This document shows, one piece after another, positions 7,917-17,224 of a DNA stretch of 54,865 bases; position 1 is the stretch's first letter; each line of letters begins with the position of its first letter. The position numbers and the translations under genes are program-made. Source of the stretch: Pseudomonadota bacterium (lineage in GTDB: Bacteria > Pseudomonadota > Alphaproteobacteria > Geminicoccales > Geminicoccaceae); contig JAUQQO010000014.1 of the NCBI GenBank assembly GCA_030549795.1, positions 1 through 54,865 on the forward strand, given 5' to 3'. The notes beneath the pieces are model-generated. The model was not told the origin of the DNA. It saw nothing but the letters and a program-made list of their open reading frames with translations, and ran no database searches.

Positions 7917-8867
7917 GTGGCGATCCATCTCGCAGCGATCAGCGCGATGCAGCCCTTCGTCTTCGAAGAGCTGCGCAAGCGTGGCTTCGTCGTGCACGAG
8001 GTCCAGCACGGCAAGAGTTGGCAGGAATGGGTGCGCGAGCTCGCGCCCGTGCGGGATGAGATCCGCGGCGTGCTCTCGGGTGGGATGAGCGGGCTTCCGC
8101 GCGAACTCATCGAGGCTTTGCCCAAGCTCGAGATCTGCGCCATCCACGGGGTGGGGCTCGAGACTACCGATCTCGCGGCAGCCAAGGCGCGCGGGATCGT
8201 GGTGACGACCGCACCGGTGCTGTTCGACGATGTCGCGGACCATGCGCTCGCACTCGCGCTCGCCGCCTGCCGGCGGCTGGTCGAGGCGGATCGCTTCGTG
8301 CGCGCCGGCCATTGGCGCAAAGGGCGCATGGGGCTCGGTACCAGTTTTTGGGGCAAGCGCTACGGCATCATCGGGCTCGGGCGGATCGGAAGCGCACTCG
8401 CCCGCCGCCTCGAGGGCTTCGGCGGCCAGATCGCCTATTGCGATCCCGTCCCCAAGGCGGATGTCGGCTATGCGCGCTACGAGACGCCGCTCGCGCTCGC
8501 CGCGGCGAGCGACATCCTCTTTTTGTGCGCGGCCGGCACACCGGGCGGCGGTCCCATCGTCACCCGCGCGGTGCTCGAGGCCCTTGGTCCGCGGGGCGTG
8601 TTCGTCAACATCGCGCGCGGCTGGCTGGTCGAGGAGGAGGCGCTCGTCGAACTCCTAGCCTCGGGCCGATTGGGTGCGGCCGGCCTCGATGTCTTCGCCC
8701 GCGAGCCCGAAGTACCGGAGCGCCTGCTCGCCCTCGACAATGTCGTGCTCGCCCCGCACATCGCATCCTCGACCCAAGAGTGCATGCGGCGCATGGGCGA
8801 GTGCGTAATCGCCAATATCGTCGAATATTTCGCCCATGGCCGTGCCGTCACGCCCGTGTCCTACTGA
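7917..8867 (+). CDS. D-2-hydroxyacid dehydrogenase (NAD(P)-dependent)
   Basis: Reduces 2-keto acids or oxidises D-2-hydroxy acids, for example glyoxylate/hydroxypyruvate-type substrates. The 316-residue protein has the N-terminal substrate domain, then a Rossmann motif GIIGLGRIGSA. The conserved catalytic set of the family follows: Arg in NIARGW, Glu in AREPEVPE and His in LAPHIAS. I chose the GTG at 7917 (product VAIHLAAIS) because TAAGGGG lies about 9 bases upstream and the protein then begins at the expected position for the family. The in-frame upstream extension is Arg-rich and not protein-like. It is followed by an epimerase-type gene and an SDR in the same orientation, possibly one transcript. 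The exact substrate is unknown. Confidence 0.85.
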   Translation: MAIHLAAISAMQPFVFEELRKRGFVVHEVQHGKSWQEWVRELAPVRDEIRGVLSGGMSGLPRELIEALPKLEICAIHGVGLETTDLAAAKARGIVVTTAPVLFDDVADHALALALAACRRLVEADRFVRAGHWRKGRMGLGTSFWGKRYGIIGLGRIGSALARRLEGFGGQIAYCDPVPKADVGYARYETPLALAAASDILFLCAAGTPGGGPIVTRAVLEALGPRGVFVNIARGWLVEEEALVELLASGRLGAAGLDVFAREPEVPERLLALDNVVLAPHIASSTQECMRRMGECVIANIVEYFAHGRAVTPVSY

Positions 8868-8904
8868 GGTGAACGAGTGCTGAACTCTTAAGGATCGCCC
8901 CGCT

Positions 8905-9723
8905 ATGCCCAAGGTCGTCATTACCGGCGCCGCAGGCTCGATCGGCTCCAAGCTGAGGCGGCACTTCGAGAGCCTCGGCTGGCCGCTCGTCCTGCTCGAT
9001 CGCGACCCGCGCGGCGATCCGTCCATCCTCGAGGCCGATCTGTCGGTATGGAACCCGGATTGGGTGGAGCGGCTGCGCGGCGCCGATGCGCTTTTGCTCT
9101 TAGCCGGTATGGCGTACCCGCACGCGAGCTGGGCCGAGATCGTCCCCGACAACCTCGACCTCGTGCTCAACTGCTTCGAAGCCGCCGTGTACGCGGGGGT
9201 CAAACGGGTGGTGTTCGCCTCTTCCAACTGGGTGTTGGGCGGCTACCGCTTCACCGACGAGCGCCTCACCCCCGAGCTTACCCCCTGGCCGGTCAACGCT
9301 TATGGCATGGCCAAGCTCGCGGGCGAGCGGATCGGCAAGTCCTTCGCCGAACGGCACGGGCTCTCGGTGATCTGTTTTCGCATCGGCTATGCGCAGCGCG
9401 AGCCCGGCAACCGCCCGGGACCGCACATGGCCTGGGGCCTTTGGGGCCAAGCGATGTGGCTGTCCGACCGCGATCTCTGCCAGGGCTTCGAGAAGGCGGT
9501 GCTCGCGCCGCCCGAGCTGCGTTTCGCGGTGCTCAACCTCATGAGTGATAATCCCGGCATGCGCTGGGATCTCTCCGAAACCCGCCGCCTGTTGGGCTAT
9601 GCGCCGCAGGATGGGGCTGCACCCGTGATCACCGAGGAGGTAGCGCGCGAAGAGGCGCTCTCGCGCGACGGCTGGGCGGCCATGGAGTCCTTGCGCGCGT
9701 TTTTGATGCGCCGCCGCAAATAG
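8905..9723 (+). CDS. NAD-dependent epimerase/dehydratase family oxidoreductase (uronate dehydrogenase-like)
   Basis: An extended-SDR enzyme of 272 residues. The N-terminal cofactor motif is GAAGSIG; NAD is preferred, judging from the acidic LLDRDP after the second strand. The active-site tyrosine/lysine pair is in YGMAK, with a preceding serine in FASSNWV. Short length and overall pattern resemble uronate dehydrogenases and related sugar-acid enzymes, but I cannot fix the substrate. An AAGGAT ribosome-binding stretch precedes the ATG at 8905. The gene sits 37 bp after a hydroxyacid dehydrogenase and 52 bp before a short-chain dehydrogenase. Together they suggest a sugar-acid or hydroxy-acid oxidation unit (inference). 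Confidence 0.75.
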   Translation: MPKVVITGAAGSIGSKLRRHFESLGWPLVLLDRDPRGDPSILEADLSVWNPDWVERLRGADALLLLAGMAYPHASWAEIVPDNLDLVLNCFEAAVYAGVKRVVFASSNWVLGGYRFTDERLTPELTPWPVNAYGMAKLAGERIGKSFAERHGLSVICFRIGYAQREPGNRPGPHMAWGLWGQAMWLSDRDLCQGFEKAVLAPPELRFAVLNLMSDNPGMRWDLSETRRLLGYAPQDGAAPVITEEVAREEALSRDGWAAMESLRAFLMRRRK

Positions 9724-9775
9724 GTGAACCGACCGCGGCACCGCCACGTATCCAGCGGGGATGTGCGGAGGTGCC

Positions 9776-10504
9776 ATGACGGGAACGGTGGTCATCGTCG
9801 GCGGCACGGGTGGGATCGGATCGGCGCTCGCGCGAAGGCTGCACGCTCAAGGGCGTCCTTTGCACCTGATCGCGCGCGAGAGCGCAAGGCTCGCGACACT
9901 TGCTTCCGAACTGGGTGCGAGCTTCGCAGCCGCCGATGTCGCCGAGCCCGCCGCGTTGCGGGCGGCGATCGAAGCGGCTGAAGCGCCGCTCGCCGGTCTC
10001 GTCTACGCGGTCGGCACGATCACGCTCAAGCCGCTCGGGCGGATCACGCTAGACGAGGTCAACCGCGACTTCGCGCTCAATGCGGCGGGCGCGCTCATAT
10101 CCGTGCAGGCGGCCTTGCCGGCCCTGCGCGCGCACGGGCCGGGTGCGGCGATCGTGCTCTTTTCCACCGTGGCCGTCCAGCGCGGCTTTCCGCTGCACGC
10201 CTCGATCGCCATGGCCAAGGGCGCGGTCGAGGGCTTAACGCGCGCGCTTGCTGCCGAGCTCGCCCCCGATATCCGCGTCAATGCCATTGCCCCCTCGCTC
10301 ACCCGCACCCCATTGGCGGCGCGCCTCGTCGACCACGCCCCCACCGCAGAGGCGATCGCGCGCCAACACCCCATGCGCCGGCTCGGGACGCCCGAGGATG
10401 TCGCAGCCCTCGCCGCCTTTCTTCTCGGACCCGAGGCCTCCTGGATCACGGGCCAGGTGATCGCGGTCGACGGCGGCCGCGGCACGGTGGAGGCGCGGCC
10501 ATAG
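9776..10504 (+). CDS. Short-chain dehydrogenase/reductase family protein lacking the active-site tyrosine
   Basis: A classical-length SDR (242 residues from the ATG at 9776, which follows GGAGGTGCC). It has the GGTGGIG cofactor motif, a DVNR-type central segment, and a C-terminal WITGQVIAVDGG closing motif. The usual YxxxK active site reads I-A-M-A-K in LHASIAMAKGAV, so the lysine is present but the catalytic tyrosine is isoleucine. The preceding serine is kept (FSTVAVQ). Either another residue supplies the proton or the protein is not a conventional dehydrogenase. Divergent SDRs of this type exist in other bacteria. It is third in a same-strand run with two other dehydrogenases. Confidence 0.75.
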   Translation: MTGTVVIVGGTGGIGSALARRLHAQGRPLHLIARESARLATLASELGASFAAADVAEPAALRAAIEAAEAPLAGLVYAVGTITLKPLGRITLDEVNRDFALNAAGALISVQAALPALRAHGPGAAIVLFSTVAVQRGFPLHASIAMAKGAVEGLTRALAAELAPDIRVNAIAPSLTRTPLAARLVDHAPTAEAIARQHPMRRLGTPEDVAALAAFLLGPEASWITGQVIAVDGGRGTVEARP

Positions 10505-10612
10505 GGCCGAGCGCGCCCGTCCGTCGTTGCGCTTGCCGTAAGGAGTGTCCTAAACTTACCATGCGCCGTTTTGAAAAGGTTCGAGGGCGGTGATCGCAGC
10601 GCCTGCGCATCG

Positions 10613-11866
10613 ATGAGAGCAGATCCGCCGGAAAATCAGGCCGAGCCGTCGGGAGTGCCGATCGAGCCCGAAACGCTGCGCTGGGCGATGAGGCGCGCTA
10701 AGGTTAGCGAAGCCCAGCTCGCGAAAGCCGTTGCTGGTGGGAAGATCGAGCGGGTGCGGGCGTGGCTTGAGGGATCGGCGCGGCCGACGCACGCGCAAAC
10801 GCACCGGATCGCGGCCAAACTCGATGTCCCCTTCCCGGTTCTCTTGGGCCCACCACCGGCCCCGTTCAAGCTGCCGGTCAGCGATTTCCGCCGCCCGGAA
10901 ACGCAAAGCCAGCCGAGCCCGGAGCTCGAGGCGGTGCTGCTCGATGCGCTGCGCAAGCGTGATTGGTATCGGGCCTATCGCCAAAAGCGCAACCCTTATG
11001 TCGGCAAGTTCGCCAACAAGCGAAGTTTCACCGAACCGCCCGCAGGTACCTTGGGATTTCTCGTCTGGCACGAGCGAGACGTGAGCCAAGAAGCCGCGTA
11101 CTGGGCCGAGCAGACGCTCGAGCTCGCGCGTCTTCGCAAAAAGGTCCGAAGCTGGACCTCCTTTCGTGCGGTACTGGCCGAGGCCATCGAGGATCGGCTT
11201 CACATCCTCGTTCTGTTGAACTCGATGGTGGGGAACAATATCCATCGGCCGCTCGATCCCGAGGAGTTCGCCGGCTTCGCGCTCGCCGACCCGATCGCAC
11301 CCTTGATTTTCGTCAACACGCGCGGCTCAGTGGCGCGATCCATCTTTACCCTCGCTCACGAGCTCGGTCATATTCTCGTTAGAGAAGATGCGCTTGACTC
11401 CGATCCTTCGGACGACGTTGCCGAGGGCCATGAGCGCTTTTGCAATCGTTTTGCTGCAGAACTCTTGATGCCCGAGAAAGAGTTTCGCTCACTCTGGCGG
11501 CAACACCAGCAGAGCGACATCAAAACTCGATGTACGGATCTTGCCCGGACATTCTTCGTGAGCTCTGAAGCAGTGTTGATTCGCGCTCATACGCTTGACC
11601 TCATTAGCGATGAGGATTTTGAGCGCCTTCACATGGCGATTCGGAGAAAATCAGAAAAGAAATCACGAGAGAGCATCAATAATGGCGGCAATTTCTGGGC
11701 CAACGTTGCGATACGTAACAGCAAAACGTTTTTCAAAGCGGTTATCGAGGCGACAAGGGCGGGCGAACTTACCTATACGAGCGCTGCTCGCCTCCTAAAT
11801 GTCAATGTAGGCACGCTCGCGCAGAGGATCTATCAAGATCGCGGTCGTGTCGCGGCCCCAGAATGA
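10613..11866 (+). CDS. ImmA/IrrE family metallo-endopeptidase with N-terminal XRE-like region
   Basis: A protein of 417 residues from the ATG at 10613; a TTG at 10571 in frame is an alternative start and neither has a strong ribosome-binding site. Residues about 15-75 resemble a degenerate helix-turn-helix region (LRWAMRRAKVSEAQLAKAV, then an AAKLDVPFP segment). The central part holds the zinc-peptidase signature AHELGHIL (H249, E250, H253), followed by a distal Glu in FCNRFAAELLMP, as in ImmA. ImmA-type peptidases usually cleave a repressor or regulate a toxin. It overlaps by 4 bp with a DUF4411 gene, a common pairing. The 3' portion is noticeably richer in A/T than the surrounding genes, suggesting acquisition. 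Confidence 0.85.
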   Translation: MRADPPENQAEPSGVPIEPETLRWAMRRAKVSEAQLAKAVAGGKIERVRAWLEGSARPTHAQTHRIAAKLDVPFPVLLGPPPAPFKLPVSDFRRPETQSQPSPELEAVLLDALRKRDWYRAYRQKRNPYVGKFANKRSFTEPPAGTLGFLVWHERDVSQEAAYWAEQTLELARLRKKVRSWTSFRAVLAEAIEDRLHILVLLNSMVGNNIHRPLDPEEFAGFALADPIAPLIFVNTRGSVARSIFTLAHELGHILVREDALDSDPSDDVAEGHERFCNRFAAELLMPEKEFRSLWRQHQQSDIKTRCTDLARTFFVSSEAVLIRAHTLDLISDEDFERLHMAIRRKSEKKSRESINNGGNFWANVAIRNSKTFFKAVIEATRAGELTYTSAARLLNVNVGTLAQRIYQDRGRVAAPE

Positions 11867-12375
11867 TCCTAGTCGATACCAATGTTGTCATTCGTTCCTA
11901 CGAGGCATGGCAAGCGTTGCTCGTCCCATGCTCTAGTCGGAGCGGCGATCATTTTCAACAGATAGACCAGCGATGGAAAGACATGTTTAGAAAGCACGAT
12001 CTATTTACTATAAACGAAGTCCTCAACGAAATAACTAGGCATCCCGCAAAGCGGTGGGTCGACTTGGTGCGAAAGGAATTTTCTGGCCGCATCCGCAAAC
12101 CGTGCTCCAAATATTACAATGCATTGGAAGAAATATGCAATTTTGTTCGATGCAATTGGCCCACACAACACGCGGATGAATTCTTAAGAGGCGCCGATGC
12201 GCACCTGGTCGCCATGGCAAAAGCCAAAGGGTGTTCAATAGTGACCATTGAAACGTCTAATATCCCTTCTTTTAATCAGAGTGGAGGATGTTTCGAGGGA
12301 AAGGTGAATCTACCCTATGTTGCTTGGCGCTTCGGCGTTCGTACGCGGACGATTTTCGACATCTTTGATCCTTGA
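11863..12375 (+). CDS. DUF4411 family protein (PIN-like nuclease fold)
   Basis: A 170-residue protein whose ATG overlaps the stop of the ImmA/IrrE gene (ATGA). The N-terminus MILVDTNVVIRSYE gives the first acidic residue of a PIN domain. INEVLNEI supplies the next acid, and GADAHLVAMAKAKGCSIVTIE supplies the final Asp with the strand/helix pattern of PIN nucleases. DUF4411 proteins are regularly encoded beside ImmA/XRE proteins and are viewed as toxin-like. Base composition and codon use (AAA, ATA, TTT frequent) are clearly more AT-rich than the neighbours. RNase activity is inferred from the fold signature only. Confidence 0.8.
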   Translation: MILVDTNVVIRSYEAWQALLVPCSSRSGDHFQQIDQRWKDMFRKHDLFTINEVLNEITRHPAKRWVDLVRKEFSGRIRKPCSKYYNALEEICNFVRCNWPTQHADEFLRGADAHLVAMAKAKGCSIVTIETSNIPSFNQSGGCFEGKVNLPYVAWRFGVRTRTIFDIFDP

Positions 12376-12609
12376 ATTCTAAGCGGTGACGGCGATCAGC
12401 GAGAAAGAGACACGCGCCTCATAGGCAGACACGGTCTGCTCTCAGGCCAGGCGCTGTGCCCAGCGAGAACGTTCCGGCCTCTTTGGCAACGGGAAGAGCT
12501 AAGGCCCAGGTGTCCTCCCGGAACAAGCCGCGCGCACCGTTATCGTGGTTTGATGCGTACTCCCACGCTATAGCGGTCGACGAGGGGACCCGCGAAGAGG
12601 AGCCTGCGC
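12376..12609. other. Intergenic gap before the P-type ATPase
   Basis: About 230 bp without a recognisable gene or RNA. It separates the AT-richer ImmA/DUF4411 pair from the GC-rich ATPase and should hold the ATPase promoter, which I could not place with confidence. Confidence 0.4.
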
Positions 12610-15363
12610 GTGGACGAACCGAGGCCCGCTGCGTCAGCACGCACCCTCTTGTGGCATGCGCTCGCCGCTGAGGAAGCGCTCGCTGCCCTCGACAGCCGCC
12701 TTGAAGGCCTGAGCGAAAATGAGGCGCGCGCGCGGCTCGCCCGCTTCGGCCCCAACCGGCTGCCCGAGCCGCCGCGCAAAGGCCCGCTCGCCCGCTTTTT
12801 GGCCCAATTCCACAACCTGCTCATCTACGTGCTCCTCGCCGCCGCGGTGCTGTCGCTCATCTTCGACCATCCGATCGATGCCGCGGTGATTTTGGGCGTG
12901 GTGGTGATCAACGCCATCGTCGGCTTCATCCAGGAGGGCAAGGCGGAAGCCGCACTCGCCGCGATCAAGAGCATGATCGATCCGAAAGCGACGGTAATCC
13001 GCGACGGCCGCAGGCTCACGCTTCCCGCCGAACTGGTCGTGCCGGGCGATGTCGTATTCATCGAAGCGGGCGATCGCGTGCCGGCGGATCTGCGCCTTGT
13101 GCGCGCGAAAAACCTCAAGATCGATGAAGCCATTTTAACCGGCGAATCGGTGCCGGTCGAAAAGCAAGTCGAACCGGTTGCACCCGATTCTGCGCTGGGC
13201 GATCGCCCCTCGATGGCCTTTTCGGGGACCTTCGTCGTCGCCGGTCAGGGTGTGGGCGTGGTGGTGGCAACCGGAGCGCAAAGCGAGCTCGGGCGCATCG
13301 GGGCGCTGCTCGGGCGGGTCGAGCGCATCGAAACGCCGCTTCTGCGCCAAATGGCCGGATTTGCGCGCACGCTTACGGTCGCCATCCTTGCCATCGCTGC
13401 GCTCGCTTTTTTCCTGGCCTGGTCCGTTCAGGGCTATCCGCTCGATCTGGCTTTTATGGCGGTGGTGGGATTGGCGGTCGCCGCCATCCCCGAAGGTCTG
13501 CCGGCGGTGATCACCATCACCCTTGCCATCGGCGTGCAGCGCATGGCCGAGCGCCACGCCATCATCCGCCATCTGCCGGCGGTGGAGACCTTGGGCTCGG
13601 TGTCGGTGATCTGCTCCGACAAAACCGGCACGCTCACCAAAAACGAGATGACCGTGCAAACGATCCGCACGAAGGACAAGCTCGTGCGCGTCACCGGCAC
13701 CGGCTATGCGCCCGAAGGCGAGTTCACCTGCGACGGCCAACGCCTCGATCCGCTCGCCGATCCCGCTCTGGAGGAGCTCGTACAGGCCGGGCTGCTGTGC
13801 AACGATGCCGAGCTCCGCCACGGCGCGCACGGTTGGACGGTGGACGGCGACCCCATGGAGGGGGCGCTTCTCACCCTCGCCCGCAAAGCCGGGCTCGATC
13901 CGATGACGTTGCGCAAGGACCTCGCGCGCCAAGACGAGATCCCTTTCGACAGCCGCCACCGCTTCATGGCGACCCTGCACGCCGCCGTCGACGGCACCCG
14001 CCTTGTGGTGCTCAAAGGCGCCCCCGAGCGCATCCTCGAGATGTGTCGGGCGGAGCGCACCGCCGGCGGCGAACAGCCGCTCGATCGCGCCTTCTGGCAA
14101 CAGGCGGCAGACGAGCTCGCAAGCCACGGACAGCGGGTGCTCGCGCTCGCCACCGCCGAACCACCGCACGCGGATGCGCCGCTCGAGCCACAGCAGCTCG
14201 AGGGCAGCTGCGTGCTACTCGGGCTCGTCGGGCTCATCGATCCGCCGCGCGAGGAGGCGATCGCGGCGGTGGCGCAATGCCATACCGCCGGCATCCGGGT
14301 GGTGATGATCACCGGCGACCATGCGGTGACCGCGCGCGAGATCGCGCGCCAGCTCGGGATCGCCCGCGACCCCGAGGTCGTGACCGGAAACGAACTCGAT
14401 GCACTCGATGCCGAGGGCTTCCAACGCGCGGCGCGCGCGGCCCATGTCTTCGCCCGCACCACGCCCGAGCACAAGCTCCGCCTGGTCGAGGCGCTGCAGG
14501 CCGACGGCCGCATCGTCGCCATGACCGGTGATGGAGTGAACGACGCACCTGCGCTCAAGCGCGCCGATGTCGGCATCGCCATGGGGATCAAGGGCACCGA
14601 AGCGGCCAAGGAAGCGGCCCAAATGGTGCTCGCCGACGACAATTTCGCCTCGATCGTGGCAGCGGTGCGCGAGGGCCGCACGGTCTACGACAATCTCATG
14701 AAGGTGATCGGCTGGACGCTTCCCACCAACGGCGGCCAAGCCTTCGTGATCCTCGCCGCCTTGGTCTTCGGTCTCGCCCTTCCGGTGTCGCCGGTGCAGA
14801 TCCTGTGGGTCAACATGGTCACCGCGGTAGCGCTCGGCCTCACGCTTGCCTTCGAGCCCACCGAGCCCGGCACCATGCACCGGCCGCCGCGCCGACCGGA
14901 TGAGCCTATCCTTTCGGGCGTGCTGTTGTGGCGGATCCTGTTCGTCTCGGCCCTGTTTGTGATCGGCGGGTTCACCATGTTCTTCTTCGCCATCGCAGCC
15001 GGCCGCGACGTCGCCTATGCGCGGACGCTGGTCGTCAACACCATCGTGATGATGCAGATTTTCTATCTCTTCAACGTCCGCTTCGTGCACGGCCCATCGT
15101 TGACCTTACAGGGCATCCTCGGCACACCAGCGGTGCTCATCGGCCTCATTTCCATCACCGTGTTGCAACTCGCCTTCACCTATCTTCCCTGGATGCAGAT
15201 ACTCTTCGATACCCGCCCGCTCGCGCTCGCCGACGGCGCCTTCGTGTTCGCCGTTGGTGTCGCGTTGTTCGCGATCTGCGAGCTCGAGAAGTGGATCCGC
15301 GCGCGGCTCTTAAGCCGCAGCGACCGCCCCGTCGCCGCGGTTGGAAGCGACGCGCGTCTTTAG
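12610..15363 (+). CDS. P2-type cation-transporting ATPase
   Basis: An ATP-driven cation pump in the inner membrane (917 residues). The order is: N-terminal cation ATPase domain, M1-M2, actuator domain with TGES (about 177-180), M3-M4 with [10 protein letters not shown], phosphorylation site DKTGTLT with D337, nucleotide domain with KGAPERI, hinge [11 protein letters not shown], and six C-terminal helices. The PEGL motif places it with Ca2+/Na+/H+-type P2 pumps rather than heavy-metal P1B pumps. In M6 the sequence [11 protein letters not shown] has Ala where SERCA-type pumps have a Ca2+-binding Asp, so Ca2+ transport is not assured. The start is GTG at 12610, seven bases after GAGGAG. Transported ion unknown. 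Confidence 0.88.
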   Translation: MDEPRPAASARTLLWHALAAEEALAALDSRLEGLSENEARARLARFGPNRLPEPPRKGPLARFLAQFHNLLIYVLLAAAVLSLIFDHPIDAAVILGVVVINAIVGFIQEGKAEAALAAIKSMIDPKATVIRDGRRLTLPAELVVPGDVVFIEAGDRVPADLRLVRAKNLKIDEAILTGESVPVEKQVEPVAPDSALGDRPSMAFSGTFVVAGQGVGVVVATGAQSELGRIGALLGRVERIETPLLRQMAGFARTLTVAILAIAALAFFLAWSVQGYPLDLAFMAVVGLAVAAIPEGLPAVITITLAIGVQRMAERHAIIRHLPAVETLGSVSVICSDKTGTLTKNEMTVQTIRTKDKLVRVTGTGYAPEGEFTCDGQRLDPLADPALEELVQAGLLCNDAELRHGAHGWTVDGDPMEGALLTLARKAGLDPMTLRKDLARQDEIPFDSRHRFMATLHAAVDGTRLVVLKGAPERILEMCRAERTAGGEQPLDRAFWQQAADELASHGQRVLALATAEPPHADAPLEPQQLEGSCVLLGLVGLIDPPREEAIAAVAQCHTAGIRVVMITGDHAVTAREIARQLGIARDPEVVTGNELDALDAEGFQRAARAAHVFARTTPEHKLRLVEALQADGRIVAMTGDGVNDAPALKRADVGIAMGIKGTEAAKEAAQMVLADDNFASIVAAVREGRTVYDNLMKVIGWTLPTNGGQAFVILAALVFGLALPVSPVQILWVNMVTAVALGLTLAFEPTEPGTMHRPPRRPDEPILSGVLLWRILFVSALFVIGGFTMFFFAIAAGRDVAYARTLVVNTIVMMQIFYLFNVRFVHGPSLTLQGILGTPAVLIGLISITVLQLAFTYLPWMQILFDTRPLALADGAFVFAVGVALFAICELEKWIRARLLSRSDRPVAAVGSDARL

Positions 15364-15402
15364 CCGCCTCTTTTCCCTCTTCCGATTGCGAGCACGACCG
15401 CC

Positions 15403-15747
15403 ATGCCCACCCGGACCAATCCCCTCAAACTCAACCCGCTGCAGCTCAAAACACTCGCCATTCTCCAGGCGCTCGCCCGCGAGCCCGGCTTCGCCGATCC
15501 CCCGGACGCGGAAGGCCTCGTGCGCATCCGCGCTTATCCGGTCGCGCACGGCGACCATGTGCACATCGGCCGCTTGATTGTGCGCGCAAAAGACGCCGCC
15601 GGTCTGTTCAATCCCAATGTGCTCAACGTCCTCGCCCGAAGAGGGCTCATTACTCCCGGGCCGAGCTTCGAGCCCGTGCTCACCCCCGCCGGCCTCGCCT
15701 ACGAGACCGGAATCAGCAAAGACATCCTGCACGAGAGCGGGCATTGA
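15403..15747 (+). CDS. Conserved hypothetical protein (114 residues)
   Basis: I do not recognise a named family. The protein is soluble with no signal peptide or membrane helix. It begins with a helical LNPLQLKTLAILQALA segment, then a beta-rich AYPVAHGDHVHIGRLIVRAKDAAGLFNP stretch and a helix-turn-like NVLNVLARRGLI ending in a T-P-A-G-L motif. That pattern is loosely reminiscent of a small winged-helix protein. It lies between the P-type ATPase and the MaoC-Pta operon, same strand, with separations of 39 and 72 bp. Coding status is supported by composition and its natural-looking sequence; function unknown. Confidence 0.6.
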   Translation: MPTRTNPLKLNPLQLKTLAILQALAREPGFADPPDAEGLVRIRAYPVAHGDHVHIGRLIVRAKDAAGLFNPNVLNVLARRGLITPGPSFEPVLTPAGLAYETGISKDILHESGH

Positions 15748-15765
15748 GGGCGCGCTCCGCCGGTC

Positions 15766-15794
15766 TTGGTCTTCTCGCCGGCACTCGGTAGTGT
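15766..15794 (+). promoter_or_regulatory. Possible promoter for the MaoC-Pta/ackA/fabI operon
   Basis: TTGGTC at 15766-15771 and TAGTGT at 15789-15794 are spaced 17 bases apart. They sit about 26 bp before the ATG at 15820 and before its GGAGGA ribosome-binding site. Match to consensus is modest. Confidence 0.35.
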
Positions 15795-15819
15795 GCGCTT
15801 TAGGAGGAAGCCGCGCGCG

Positions 15820-17220
15820 ATGGAGACCATCGAGAACAAGACCTTCGAGGAGATCGCGATCGGCGAGCGTGCGAGCCTGACCAAGGCGATCGAGCGGCAC
15901 GACATCGAGCTCTTCGCTGCGGTTTCCGGCGATGCCAACCCCATCCATCTCGATGAGGAACTCGCCGCGAAGACGCCGTTTAAAGGGGTGGTGGCGCACG
16001 GCATGCTCACCGCCGGGCTGATCTCCAATCTCCTCGGCAACCGTTTGCCCGGCCCGGGGACCATCTATCTCGCTCAAGACCTGCGCTTTCACCGCCCGGT
16101 GCGGGTGGGTGATGTGGTCACCGCCACCGTCACCGCCAAAGAGAAGCGGCCCGAAAAACGCATCGTCGTCTTCGACTGCGCGGTCACCAACCAAAGGGGC
16201 GAGGTGGTGCTCACCGGCACCGCCGAGGTGATCGCACCCAAAGAGAAGCTGCGCGGGCCGGCACCCGCTCTGCCCGAAGTCACCCTCCGCCGCCACGAGA
16301 AGTACGAGCAGCTGATCGAGCGCACCAAGGGCATTCCCGCCATCCCATGTGCGGTCGCGCACCCCTGCGAGCGCCATGCCCTCGAGGGGGCCCTGCTCGC
16401 CGCCGAGCGCGGCATCATCGTCCCCATCCTCGTCGCACCCTCGCCCAAGCTGCGCCGCATCGCCGAAGAGGCCGGCCTCTCGCTCGAAGGCATCGAGCTC
16501 GTGGACGTGCCGCACAGCCACGCCGCCGCCGCTAAGGCGGTCGAGCTCGTGCGCAAGGGCCAAGCGCAGATGCTCATGAAGGGCTCGCTGCATACCGATG
16601 AGCTCATGGCCGAAGTTGTGGCGCGCGAGACGGGGCTTAGGACCGAACGGCGCATCAGCCACGTCTTTATTATGGACGTGCCGACTTATCCCGAGCCCCT
16701 GTTTATCACCGATGCCGCCATCAATATCTTCCCCGACCTCGAGACCAAGCGCGATATCGTGCAAAACGCCATCGATCTGCACATCGGTCTCGGCTTGGGG
16801 GAGCCCAGGGTCGCCATCCTCTCGGCGGTCGAGACGGTCACACCCAAGATCCCGGGAACCATCGAAGCCGCGGCTCTGTGCAAGATGGCCGAGCGCGGCC
16901 AGATCACGGGTGGGATCCTCGACGGTCCCTTGGCCCTCGACAACGCCATCAGCCTCGAAGCAGCGGCGATCAAGGGCATCCGCTCGCCGGTGGCGGGGCG
17001 GGCCCAGATCCTCGTCGTCCCCGATCTCGAGGCGGGCAACATGTTGGCCAAGAACCTCTCCTTTCTCGCCGGAGCCGAGGCGGCGGGGGTGGTGGTGGGG
17101 GCACGGGTGCCGATCGTGCTCACGAGCCGTGCCGACAGCGTGCGCACCCGCTTGGCGTCCGCGGCGATCGCCGCGCTTTACGCCTATGCCCGCATGACCG
17201 GCAAACCCGTAGCGGAGTAG
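15820..17220 (+). CDS. Bifunctional enoyl-CoA hydratase (MaoC) / phosphate acyltransferase
   Basis: A fusion of 466 residues. Residues about 1-135 form a MaoC-type hot-dog hydratase domain, with the signature DANPIHLDEE and the following HGM segment that supplies hydratase residues. Residues about 155-466 are a phosphate acetyl/butyryltransferase domain, with GSLHT, VFIMDVPTYPEPLFITDAAIN and NMLAKNLSFLAGAEAAG segments. The Pta domain converts acyl-CoA and phosphate to acyl phosphate; the MaoC domain hydrates enoyl-CoA. I chose the ATG at 15820 because GGAGGA lies 10 bases before it. ackA starts 4 bases after its stop, so the acyl phosphate would feed that kinase. This arrangement is known in alphaproteobacteria. 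Confidence 0.88.
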   Translation: METIENKTFEEIAIGERASLTKAIERHDIELFAAVSGDANPIHLDEELAAKTPFKGVVAHGMLTAGLISNLLGNRLPGPGTIYLAQDLRFHRPVRVGDVVTATVTAKEKRPEKRIVVFDCAVTNQRGEVVLTGTAEVIAPKEKLRGPAPALPEVTLRRHEKYEQLIERTKGIPAIPCAVAHPCERHALEGALLAAERGIIVPILVAPSPKLRRIAEEAGLSLEGIELVDVPHSHAAAAKAVELVRKGQAQMLMKGSLHTDELMAEVVARETGLRTERRISHVFIMDVPTYPEPLFITDAAINIFPDLETKRDIVQNAIDLHIGLGLGEPRVAILSAVETVTPKIPGTIEAAALCKMAERGQITGGILDGPLALDNAISLEAAAIKGIRSPVAGRAQILVVPDLEAGNMLAKNLSFLAGAEAAGVVVGARVPIVLTSRADSVRTRLASAAIAALYAYARMTGKPVAE

Positions 17221-17224
17221 CGCT

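Noticed and set aside
15766-15819. Upstream start of the MaoC-Pta frame
   Set aside because: The ATG at 15820 has a well-placed GGAGGA site and begins the conserved domain.
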